From NCBI GenBank assembly GCA_964405335.1, contig CAYONP010000031.1, positions 1-56,801 of the forward strand: 56,801 bases of DNA, in the 5' to 3' direction. The stretch comes from CAYONP01 sp964405335 (GTDB lineage Bacteria > Armatimonadota > UBA10988). The position numbers and the translations under genes were made by a program. The notes under the pieces were generated by a model, which saw nothing but the letters and a program-made list of their open reading frames with translations, did no database searches and was not told the DNA's origin. Below, piece after piece: positions 1-7,162 of the stretch. Each line of letters begins with the position of its first letter. Position 1 is the first letter of the stretch.

Positions 1-110
1 CCGACCCCTCCCCCTGGCGCGGCGCCAGGGAGAGGGGAGTCAAGGCTGCGGGAGGCCGGCCCCGGCGGTGACTCCCCTCTCCCGCCGGCCGCCGGCGGGG
101 GAGGGGTTGG
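1..110. repeat. Inverted, C/G-tract palindromic repeats
   Basis: Bases 28-41 (GGGAGAGGGGAGTC) are the exact reverse complement of bases 70-83. Each arm is flanked by its own GC-rich hairpin (CTGGCGCGGCGCCAG around 14-28, and GCCGGCCGCCGGC around 83-95). The outer parts, CCCCTCCCCC near base 5 and GGGGGAGGGG near base 97, also pair. The whole block can fold into a large cruciform-like structure. It is non-coding in appearance. The remaining stretch up to base 321 shows no convincing gene. Confidence 0.6.
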
Positions 111-321
111 GGGTGGGGGTACGGTACCCGCGGCCGCGTGACTTGGCCAGCACGCTGGACCGCCGGGTTCGAACGTCGGTCGACTGCCCATCCGTTCCGT
201 CATCCGGGTCCTGCTTGCGGTCGTTCGGCGCGACGGCTATCATGGGCCGTCCACAGCGCGGCGTAGTGTAGCAGCTTCGGCGAGCGGGTCCAAGCGGTGG
301 CCCGCCGGGAAGGTCTCTGGC

Positions 322-1431
322 ATGGCTGCTCACCGGATCGAACGGGTCGAGGTCCTGCCGGTCTCGCTGCCGGTGCGGAGCGAAGACGAGCCGGCCCGGC
401 GCGCGCAGCAGCACATCTTTCTGCGGGTCGAGACCAACCGCGGAGCGGTCGGCTGGGGCGAGGCTCGGGCCCTGCCGTCGTGGACCGGCGAGACGGCCGA
501 GAGCATCACCTCCAGCCTGCGCGATTACTTCGCCCCGGTCCTGCTGGGCGTCGATCCGTTCGCGCGCAACGCGGTCATGGCGGCGATGAACGAGATCGTC
601 ACCGGCGCGGTCTCGAACGGCATGCCGTCGGCCAAGGCGGCGGTCGACACGGCGTTGCACGATTTGCAGGGCCAGATTGCCGGCATCCCCATCCACGCCC
701 TGTTCGGCGGCCGGATCCGCGAGCGAGTCTATCTCAGCGCCAGCGTTCGCGCCGACACGCCCGAGACGATGCGCGAGGAGGCCGCGCAACATGCGGCCTG
801 CCGCTGCCTCAAGGTCAAGCTGACCGGCGATTCAGGGCTCGACGCCGAGCGCCTGGCCGCCTGCGAAGAGGCGGCGCCGAATGCCGAGATCTGGCTCGAC
901 GCCAACCAGCGCTACTCGCCCAGCAAGGCGCTGCGGCTGATCGAGCGGCTGCGCGATTCGAGCCGCGTCGCCTGCCTGCAACAGCCCGGCCCCAGCACGG
1001 ACTGGTTCGGCATGGCCCGCCTGCGCGACCGCTCGCCGCTGCCGATTGCCGTTGACGAGGGCTGCTTCCAGCCGCACGAGGTGCTGCGTCTGGCCAGCCT
1101 GGGCGTGGCCGACCTGGTGGTGCTGAAGCTGTGCAAGGCCGGCGGCCTGCGGCCGATGCTGAGCATTGCCGAGCTCGCCCGCCAGGCCGGCCTGGAGCTG
1201 CTCGGCAGCGGGCTCACCGAGTCGGGCATCGGCCTGGCCGCCGCGCTGCACGTCTACTGCACCCTCGATCTGCGGTTGCCGCCGCAGCTCAACGGCCCGC
1301 AGTTCCTGGATGAGCTGCTGGTGGAGGGACTCGAGATCAGCGGCACCGAGATCAAGGTGCCCAGCGGTCCCGGGCTGGGTGTGACGGTGAACGAGCCGCG
1401 GCTCCGCGCGCTGGCCGCGCTGGGTGAATGA
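322..1431 (+). CDS. Enolase-superfamily enzyme (muconate cycloisomerase / dipeptide epimerase / N-acylamino acid racemase subgroup)
   Basis: A 369-residue protein of normal length for the mandelate racemase/muconate-lactonizing branch of the enolase superfamily. It has an N-terminal capping domain (about 1-125) and a modified TIM barrel. Visible landmarks are the K164-x-K166 acid/base pair (LKVKL), D193 in the WLDAN motif (metal ligand), D245 in VDEG (metal ligand) and K269 in VLKLCKAGG (second acid/base). The usual second metal ligand, Glu in EQP, is Gln220 here (LQQP), read directly from codon CAA. The ATG at 322 follows a GGGAAGG ribosome-binding site. The gene stands alone; a perfect 22-bp palindrome follows the stop. 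The substrate cannot be assigned: dipeptide epimerase, NAAAR/OSBS and cycloisomerase are all possible, and the missing carboxylate may mean altered chemistry. Confidence 0.85.
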   Translation: MAAHRIERVEVLPVSLPVRSEDEPARRAQQHIFLRVETNRGAVGWGEARALPSWTGETAESITSSLRDYFAPVLLGVDPFARNAVMAAMNEIVTGAVSNGMPSAKAAVDTALHDLQGQIAGIPIHALFGGRIRERVYLSASVRADTPETMREEAAQHAACRCLKVKLTGDSGLDAERLAACEEAAPNAEIWLDANQRYSPSKALRLIERLRDSSRVACLQQPGPSTDWFGMARLRDRSPLPIAVDEGCFQPHEVLRLASLGVADLVVLKLCKAGGLRPMLSIAELARQAGLELLGSGLTESGIGLAAALHVYCTLDLRLPPQLNGPQFLDELLVEGLEISGTEIKVPSGPGLGVTVNEPRLRALAALGE

Positions 1432-1434
1432 CGA

Positions 1435-1456
1435 AGCCCGCGGCATGCCGCGGGCT
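1435..1456. terminator. Perfect palindrome, probable terminator
   Basis: AGCCCGCGGCATGCCGCGGGCT is a perfect 22-bp palindrome. It sits four bases after the enolase-superfamily stop and just beyond the 3' end of the opposite-strand tRNA-Pro. It lacks a clear T-tract, so it is a likely but not textbook bidirectional terminator. Confidence 0.5.
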
Positions 1457-1460
1457 GGTA

Positions 1461-1534
<74 letters not shown>

Positions 1535-1613
1535 GCAGTGGGTGCATTGTAGCAGAGCGGCCGGCGGCGTCAATCCCCGCCGGTGGCCGCAATCGGGCGA
1601 CGCACCGCATCGG

Positions 1614-3038
1614 CTACGTGCCGAACATGCCCGAGTAGCAGATGTGCCGCTGGCGCTGCCAGGTCCGCGGGCTCGAGGCGCCCTCGCCGGTGGGCGACGT
1701 GACCGTCATGGTCGCGAAGCCCTCACCCTCGTCGCCGGCCCAGGCGTAGCTGGGGCCGTTGATCACCTGCAGGTTGGTCCCGACGGCGGCGGTGAAGGCG
1801 GTGATCTGCTCGGTGTTGCGGGTGTGCAGGACGGCCGTGTGGGCGTAGCCGTGCTCGACCTGGACGGCGAGCTCGAGCCCCTCGTCGAAGTTGCGCACGC
1901 GGACCAGCGGCAGGAACGGCATCATCTGCTCGTGCTGCACGAGCGGGTGGTCGCCGTCGAACTCGCCGACAATCAGGAGCGGCTCGCCGCGGACGGCCAC
2001 GCCGGCGCGGCGGAGCAGCTCGGCGGCATCCTGGCCGATGCACTCTTTGACGTAGCCCTTGCCGTCCCAGACGGCGTTGAACACCCGCTCGGCCTCCATG
2101 CGGTTAAGCCACTGGCCGCGGTACTGCTCGAGCAGGCGCAAGAACTCGTCGGCGATCTTCTGGTGCGCGATGCCGACCTTCTCGGCGATGCAGGGCAGGT
2201 TGTTGTCGAAGCTGCCGCCCTTGACCGTCATGTCGGCCGCCCGCGCCAGGTCGGCCGATTCGTCGATCAGCACCGGCGGGTTGCCCGGCCCGGCGGCGAA
2301 GACCTTCTTCTTCGACTCGAACGCGGCCCGCACCACGCCCGACCCGCCGGTGGCGGCGATCACTTTGACCAGGTCCGAGTTCATGATCGCCTGCGCGGTG
2401 CGCAGGCTCGGCTCGCGTAGCGCGACCATCAGGTTGGCCGGTCCGCCGGCCTGCTCAATCGCGGCGTTCAGCTCGGACATCGCCTGCAGAGTGCAGTTCT
2501 TGGCGCCCGGGTGCGGGCAGAAGATGACCGTGTTGCCGGCGGCGATCATCGCCATGCCGTTGTTGATCACGGTGGCGGTGGGATTGGTGCTCGGGGTCAC
2601 CGCGCAGATCAGGCCCCACGGCATGCCGTCGATGATGTGCAGGCCGGCGTCGCCCTTGAACAGCCGCGGTTGCAGATCCTCGACGCCCGGCGTCAACTCG
2701 GCGGTCATGCGGTTCTTGACCACCTTGTCGGCCACCCGGCCCATGCCGGTGTCCTCGCGCGCCGCCTGCGCCCACGCTTCGGCTCGCTCAATCGACTTAG
2801 CGCGGATGATCGCGACGATCTTCTTGCGCAACTCGAGCCCGCCGCGGCGGAGCTGCTCGCCGGCGCGCTCGGCCGCCTCGATCGCCTCGTCGGCGCCGGC
2901 AAACAGCCCGCGCCCGTCGCTCGACAGGCTGACGCTACTCGCCCGGGGCGTGTCGGCCACCGGCCCGGTGCCGTCGTTCATCAGGCCGCGCACGACCCGC
3001 TCGACGATCTCGGTCACCCGCTGCTCATCCAACTCCAT
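1614..3038 (-). CDS. CoA-acylating aldehyde dehydrogenase, EutE/PduP type, with encapsulation peptide
   Basis: A 474-residue member of the EutE/PduP family, which oxidises acetaldehyde or propionaldehyde with CoA and NAD+ to the acyl-CoA, normally inside a bacterial microcompartment. The catalytic cysteine is in NNLPCIAEK (about residue 283). A nucleotide-binding stretch TGGSGVV is near 230, and the family C-terminus (ICYSGMFGT) is intact. The N-terminus is an amphipathic helix (LDEQRVTEIVERVVRGL) followed by a Gly/Pro linker, the form taken by microcompartment-targeting peptides. The reading frame extends eight codons upstream, but the ATG at 3038 has a GGGAGG site seven bases before it and overlaps the end of aroB by 14 bases, implying translational coupling. 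No shell-protein gene is in the window, so the compartment, if any, is encoded elsewhere. The family call is secure; the substrate is not. Confidence 0.9.
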   Translation of the reverse strand: MELDEQRVTEIVERVVRGLMNDGTGPVADTPRASSVSLSSDGRGLFAGADEAIEAAERAGEQLRRGGLELRKKIVAIIRAKSIERAEAWAQAAREDTGMGRVADKVVKNRMTAELTPGVEDLQPRLFKGDAGLHIIDGMPWGLICAVTPSTNPTATVINNGMAMIAAGNTVIFCPHPGAKNCTLQAMSELNAAIEQAGGPANLMVALREPSLRTAQAIMNSDLVKVIAATGGSGVVRAAFESKKKVFAAGPGNPPVLIDESADLARAADMTVKGGSFDNNLPCIAEKVGIAHQKIADEFLRLLEQYRGQWLNRMEAERVFNAVWDGKGYVKECIGQDAAELLRRAGVAVRGEPLLIVGEFDGDHPLVQHEQMMPFLPLVRVRNFDEGLELAVQVEHGYAHTAVLHTRNTEQITAFTAAVGTNLQVINGPSYAWAGDEGEGFATMTVTSPTGEGASSPRTWQRQRHICYSGMFGT

Positions 3039-4176
3039 GCTCTGCCTCCCGGGCCGCATCACGCAGGCGCGCCAGAATCTGTTCGGGCGGCGTTTCGGCG
3101 CTGGTCATCGCCTCGCCGAGCCGCCGCAGAAGCGTCAGGCGGAGTCTTCCGCCAGAGACCTTCTTATCCCTCCACATCGCCGCGTAGACCGCCTCCGGAT
3201 CGGCGCCGCGCGGCCAACGTGTCGGCAAGCCGGCGGCACTGAGCAGCGCCTCGATCCGCTCGGCGACCGGTGCATCAATGTCGCCACGCGCGGTACCCAG
3301 CCGCGCGGCGAGCACCATCCCGATGCTCACCGCCTCGCCGTGATTGAGCACGCCGTAGCCACACACCTGCTCCAGCGCGTGGCCGAAGGTGTGGCCGTAG
3401 TTGAGCCACATCCGCTGCTCGGTCTCCGTCTCGTCGACCTGCACCACCCAGCCCTTCAACTCGCAGCTCCGCTGCACAGCGTGGATGATCAGGTCATCGT
3501 CGAGCCGGACGCCGTCGGTCAGCTCAAAGGCCCCGCCGCCGCCCGGGCGAAGCTCCTGCTCGAGCCGCTCGAACAGCGCCGCGTCGAGGATGCAGCCGTG
3601 CTTGATCACCTCCGCCATGCCGCAGCGCAGCTCGCGCGGCGGCACGGTGGCCAGGGTGTCCACGTCGGCCAGCACCAGGCTCGGTTGCCAGAAGGCACCG
3701 ATCAGGTTTTTGCCCAGCGCGCTGTTGACCCCGGTTTTGCCGCCGACGCTCGAATCGACCATCGCGGCCAGATTGGTCGGCACCTGGACGAACCGCACGC
3801 CGCGGTAGAGCAGCGCCGCGGCCAGGCCGGCCAGGTCGCCGATCACGCCGCCGCCGAGGGCGATCACCGTGCCGCGGCGGTCGAGCCCCGCGCGGATAGC
3901 GGCGTCGCAGACGGCCTCGACAGTGCTCAGCCGCTTGGCCGCCTCGCCCGGCACGACGTGTTCGATGACACCGGCGATGCCGGACGACTCTAAGCTCTCG
4001 AGCACCCGCGCGCCATAATGGTCGGAAATCGCCGGATTGGTGACTACGATGGCCTTATCGCCGGCGCCGGCGTCGCGCATCAGCCGGCCCAGGTCACGGA
4101 GCAGTCCGCGGCCGATATGGATAGGGTAGGAGCGGTCGCCGAGCTCGACCGTGACGGTGGCGAGGGGCGTGTTCAT
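3025..4176 (-). CDS. aroB: 3-dehydroquinate synthase
   Basis: A 383-residue AroB, the second shikimate-pathway enzyme. It converts DAHP to 3-dehydroquinate using NAD+ and a divalent metal in the cytosol. Diagnostic motifs are in order: the glycine-rich GGGVIGDLAG near residue 108, VPTNLAAMVDSSVGGKTGVN near 133, the metal-binding stretch CGMAEVIKHG near 185, and NYGHTFGHALE plus LNHGEAVSIGM near 260-285. VPTNL replaces the commoner VPTTL. The start at 4176 has no ribosome-binding site, and a sigma70-like -10 box ends only ten bases upstream, so the message may be leaderless. The last 14 bases overlap the aldehyde dehydrogenase start, so the two genes form one operon although their pathways are unrelated. 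Confidence 0.96.
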   Translation of the reverse strand: MNTPLATVTVELGDRSYPIHIGRGLLRDLGRLMRDAGAGDKAIVVTNPAISDHYGARVLESLESSGIAGVIEHVVPGEAAKRLSTVEAVCDAAIRAGLDRRGTVIALGGGVIGDLAGLAAALLYRGVRFVQVPTNLAAMVDSSVGGKTGVNSALGKNLIGAFWQPSLVLADVDTLATVPPRELRCGMAEVIKHGCILDAALFERLEQELRPGGGGAFELTDGVRLDDDLIIHAVQRSCELKGWVVQVDETETEQRMWLNYGHTFGHALEQVCGYGVLNHGEAVSIGMVLAARLGTARGDIDAPVAERIEALLSAAGLPTRWPRGADPEAVYAAMWRDKKVSGGRLRLTLLRRLGEAMTSAETPPEQILARLRDAAREAEHGVG

Positions 4177-4186
4177 CAGCAGGCGG

Positions 4187-4215
4187 AGTATAGCACGGGG
4201 CGCCGGGCGTTACAA
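4187..4215 (-). promoter_or_regulatory. Sigma70-type promoter of aroB (possibly leaderless)
   Basis: On the minus strand TTGTAA (4215-4210), a 17-base spacer and TATACT (4192-4187) make a good sigma70-like promoter. The -10 box ends ten bases before the aroB ATG at 4176, so transcription would start within a few bases of the start codon. No Shine-Dalgarno sequence is visible there. Confidence 0.6.
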
Positions 4216-4263
4216 CGGACAAGCGGTCGGCCGACCGCCGCGGACAACGGACGGGAGCGCGTG

Positions 4264-5352
4264 ATGGCAGACGAAAACGGTGAGGCCTACCCGCTGATCT
4301 GGAAAGAGCTCTACGGGCGGTACAAAGAGCTGATCGAGGTCAACAAGCGATTCGCCACCGATGTGCGGGTGGTCGTCGTCGGCCAGTCCGATGCCGGGCC
4401 GCACGAGGTCTACAGCGCGCTGTTTGGCGAGCCGGTGGCCGCCGCCGAACACAACGACTGGCAGGTCGCCGCGACGTTCCGCCTCGACCAGGTCCCCGGC
4501 CACGGCGTGGTCGGCGGCGACGGGCCCGAGGAGCAGGCCCTGGCGCTGCTGCGCGAGGCCGATGCAGTGGTGCTGGCAACGGTTTGGCAGCGGCGGCCGA
4601 CCGAGGTCGAGCGCGGACTGTGGAGCCATGCCGAGCGGCTGAAGAGGGTCCGCCTGGTCGTCGCGGTGGGCGACGAGGCGCCGCGCGACCGCGACTCGGA
4701 GGCCTGGCGGGTGTGGGAACTCGAGCTCTGCCGGCAGCTCAACGAGCCGGGCCTGACCGCTCTGCCGCTGGCCGCGCGCCGGTCGCGCCACCTGGTCGAC
4801 GTGGCCAAGCAGCTCAACGACAAGCTCGAGGCCAAGTTCCGGCTCAGCTTCGCGGCCAAGCTCCGGCACGCCGCCGGCCGCGACGCGCTGGTGCAGAAGA
4901 TGATCCACGAGCTGGCCCGGGTCGCCGGCTTCCTCGGCCTCAACCCGATCCCGTTCAGTGACGCGGTGGCCATCACGCCGGTGCAGGTGCTGCTCGTCTG
5001 CCGCATCGCCGCGGCGTTCGGCCGCAACGTCGAGGTCGGCTGGGCACGCGAGTTCCTGGCCACCTGCGGCGTGGTGACCGCCAGCGGGCTCGGCTTCCGC
5101 CAGCTCTTCCGCATCTTGCTCCGCGGCCTGGGGACGCCGGCGCTGCCGATCAAGATGGCGCTCGGCGGCGCGATGGCCTTCGCCGGCACCGAGCTGGTCG
5201 GCCAGGCGGCGCGGCTCTACTTCGCCGCCGACGGCAAACTGACCATTCAGGAGGCGGCCGACCGCGCCAAGGCGGTGGTCAAGGAATGGGGCACGGCGGC
5301 CGACCTGCGCGGCGACGAGGACGACGACCTGGCCGAGGCGGCCGACGAGTGA
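4264..5352 (+). CDS. DUF697-type membrane protein with degenerate GTPase domain
   Basis: A 362-residue protein. Residues about 35-190 have the strand-helix pattern of a small GTPase (VRVVVVG...), but the P-loop is decayed: GQSDAGPHEV at 40-49 lacks the GKS/T lysine. Residues about 225-330 look like a DUF697 domain, with the hallmark stretch GLNPIPFSDAVAITPVQ, a membrane-prone helix, and a second glycine-rich hydrophobic segment (GGAMAFAGTELVG). The C-terminus is acidic (DEDDDLAEAADE). The ATG at 4264 is preceded by GGGAG; the open frame runs further upstream but without a better start. Related proteins pair an active GTPase with DUF697, so this copy may have become a scaffold. It is divergent from aroB and followed by tRNA-Arg. 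Function is unknown. Confidence 0.8.
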   Translation: MADENGEAYPLIWKELYGRYKELIEVNKRFATDVRVVVVGQSDAGPHEVYSALFGEPVAAAEHNDWQVAATFRLDQVPGHGVVGGDGPEEQALALLREADAVVLATVWQRRPTEVERGLWSHAERLKRVRLVVAVGDEAPRDRDSEAWRVWELELCRQLNEPGLTALPLAARRSRHLVDVAKQLNDKLEAKFRLSFAAKLRHAAGRDALVQKMIHELARVAGFLGLNPIPFSDAVAITPVQVLLVCRIAAAFGRNVEVGWAREFLATCGVVTASGLGFRQLFRILLRGLGTPALPIKMALGGAMAFAGTELVGQAARLYFAADGKLTIQEAADRAKAVVKEWGTAADLRGDEDDDLAEAADE

Positions 5353-5358
5353 AGCGGA

Positions 5359-5431
5359 CGTCCTAGGCAGGAATTGAACCTGCGACCTCGTGCTCCGCAG
5401 GCACGCGCTCTATCCCCTGAGCTACTAGGAC
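5359..5431 (-). tRNA. tRNA-Arg (anticodon GCG)
   Basis: The minus strand folds as a cloverleaf with acceptor stem GTCCTAG/CTAGGAC and discriminator G. The D-arm AGCTCAGGGGATAGAGC has the A20 typical of tRNA-Arg. The anticodon arm is CGTGC-CTGCGGA-GCACG, giving anticodon GCG, and the T-arm contains GGTTCAATTCC. CCA is not encoded. Most bacteria read CGC and CGU with an inosine-modified ACG anticodon, so an encoded GCG is uncommon. Confidence 0.92.
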
Positions 5432-5518
5432 AGGTAGGCGTATCCTACCGCATCGCCGGACGAGCGTCAACCGTGGGTGCGCGTCGGGCGCAGCTTCCGG
5501 GCTGGTGGCCACGTCGCG

Positions 5519-5606
5519 GACCCGCCTTGAAATGCGGGTCTGACAACGCAAAACCCGCCCTTGGGGCGGGTTTCGTCCCCGGAGCCACGGGTTTTAACCC
5601 GTGGCT
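5519..5606. terminator. Cluster of three hairpins ending the minus-strand nuo operon
   Basis: Three inverted repeats lie in a row. GACCCGC/GCGGGTC is at 5519-5540. AAACCCGCC/GGCGGGTTT is at 5551-5573; it is flanked by A and T runs and is a convincing bidirectional rho-independent terminator. AGCCACGGGTT/AACCCGTGGCT is at 5583-5606. They lie between the last nuo gene (stop at 5633) and tRNA-Arg. The last hairpin is of a type that recurs as a dispersed repeat in several bacterial phyla. Confidence 0.75.
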
Positions 5607-5632
5607 TCGCCGCATCCGCCGTAGACCCTCGG

Positions 5633-7153
5633 CTACGACCCCGCAAACACCGCCATCGGCACCTCGGCGATGTCGACCAGCAGGCCGAACTGGATGCCGG
5701 TCAGCACCGTCGCCACGGCGCAGATGCCGACCACCGCCGCGGCGAAGATGGCCGGCCGCGGAATGAGCGGCCGCTTCGCCGGCTGCAGGTACATGACCCG
5801 GATCACATTGACGTAGTAGAAAGCCGAGATGACGCTGTTGATCACAATCATCAGGCCGAGCCACCACTGACCCGCGGTGGCCACCGAGGCCTTGAGCAGG
5901 AACAGCTTGCCGATGAACCCGCCGGTCGGCGGAATGCCGGTCAGGCCGATCATGAAGAAGACCATGCCGGCGGCAATCAGCGGCGCTTGCATGGCCAGGC
6001 CGGCATAGTCCTCGATCTGATTGCTGCCCGAGTGGCGCTCGAACCAGACGGCGACGGCGAAGGCGCCGATGGTCATGAACAGGTAGGCCGCCAGGTAGAT
6101 CAGCATCGCCTGCGCGCCGTCGAAGTGCGGCACGGCGCGGCCGGTGGCCAGCTCGGCCCAGTTGGCCGCCACACCGACCAGCAGATAGCCCGCGTGAGCC
6201 ACCGAGCTGTAGCCGAGCATGCGCTTGATGTTGCTCTGCAGCAGCGCCAGCAGGTTGCCGGTGAACATCGTCACCACGGCAATGATGCCGACCAGTGCGC
6301 GCCAGTCGAGCAGCGAGTTCGGCTCGAACCCGGCGACGCCCAGCCCGAGCAGCAATACGCGCGCCAGGGCGGCGAAGGCGGCCGCCTTCGAGGCGACGGC
6401 AAGGAACGCGGCCACCGGCGTCGGCGAGCCCTCGTAGACGTCGGGCGCCCACTGGTGGAACGGCGCCGCGGCGACCTTGAACCCCAGCCCGGCCAGGGCG
6501 AGCAGCACCGCGGTCAGTTTCAGCGTCTCGTTGCCGGCCGAGCTGTAGACCGTCGCGATCTCGCTCAGCCGGGTCGAGCCCGAGATGCCGTAGAGCAGGG
6601 AGAAGCCGTAGAGCATCACCGCCGAGGCGACGGCGCCGTAGATCAGGTACTTGAGGCTGGCCTCGGCCGAGCGCTTGATCTCCCCCTCGCTCCGCTTGTC
6701 GCGGCCGAGGATGAAGCCGGCTAGGATGTAGCTGGTGATGGACAGGAACTCGACCCCGAGGTAGACCAGGATCAGGTCGTTGGCCCCGGCCAGGATGACC
6801 GTCGCCAGCACGCCGAAGACGATCAGGGTGAAGTAGACCCCGCGGTCGATTCGCAGGTGCTCGAGGTAGTCGAAGCTGAGCAGGACCACCAGCACGCCGG
6901 TGATGATGGCGATCAGCCGGAAGAAGAGGTGGAACGAGTCGATCCGGTAGACCCCGCCGAACAGCTCCTGCGCGCCGCCGCCGAACAGGCCCGTGGCGGG
7001 CAGCAGGCAGAGAAGAAGGCCGGCGAACGCGAGATAGCCGAGGCTCGCCTTGCGCCGCTCGTCGCGGATGACGATGTCGACCATGAGCATCAGCAGGCCG
7101 AGCCCGCAGAGACTCAGCTCGGTCGCCAGCCCGCCGAACGGAAAGCTGTTCAC
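5633..7153 (-). CDS. nuoN: NADH-quinone oxidoreductase subunit N (first copy)
   Basis: A 506-residue, about 14-helix antiporter-like subunit of complex I, one of the proton-pumping modules of the membrane arm. The conserved TM5 glutamate is seen in LVYLGVEFLSITSYILAG and the central lysines in KRSAEASLKYLIYGA and in NIKRMLGYSSVAHAGY. The GFKVAAAPFHQWAPDVYEG segment is the discontinuous TM7 region. Length is normal. It is the last gene of the minus-strand nuo operon, nine bases after nuoM, and is followed by strong hairpins. A second NuoN of the same window (21494-22933) is clearly a diverged paralogue. Confidence 0.96.
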   Translation of the reverse strand: MNSFPFGGLATELSLCGLGLLMLMVDIVIRDERRKASLGYLAFAGLLLCLLPATGLFGGGAQELFGGVYRIDSFHLFFRLIAIITGVLVVLLSFDYLEHLRIDRGVYFTLIVFGVLATVILAGANDLILVYLGVEFLSITSYILAGFILGRDKRSEGEIKRSAEASLKYLIYGAVASAVMLYGFSLLYGISGSTRLSEIATVYSSAGNETLKLTAVLLALAGLGFKVAAAPFHQWAPDVYEGSPTPVAAFLAVASKAAAFAALARVLLLGLGVAGFEPNSLLDWRALVGIIAVVTMFTGNLLALLQSNIKRMLGYSSVAHAGYLLVGVAANWAELATGRAVPHFDGAQAMLIYLAAYLFMTIGAFAVAVWFERHSGSNQIEDYAGLAMQAPLIAAGMVFFMIGLTGIPPTGGFIGKLFLLKASVATAGQWWLGLMIVINSVISAFYYVNVIRVMYLQPAKRPLIPRPAIFAAAVVGICAVATVLTGIQFGLLVDIAEVPMAVFAGS

Positions 7154-7162
7154 CTCGCGCTC

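Noticed and set aside
1614..3038. Complete bacterial microcompartment locus
   Set aside because: No BMC shell-like small protein is found on either strand around the aldehyde dehydrogenase; only the enzyme is present.
2059..3993. 644-codon plus-strand frame
   Set aside because: Antisense to aroB and the aldehyde dehydrogenase; no recognisable domain and no ribosome-binding site.
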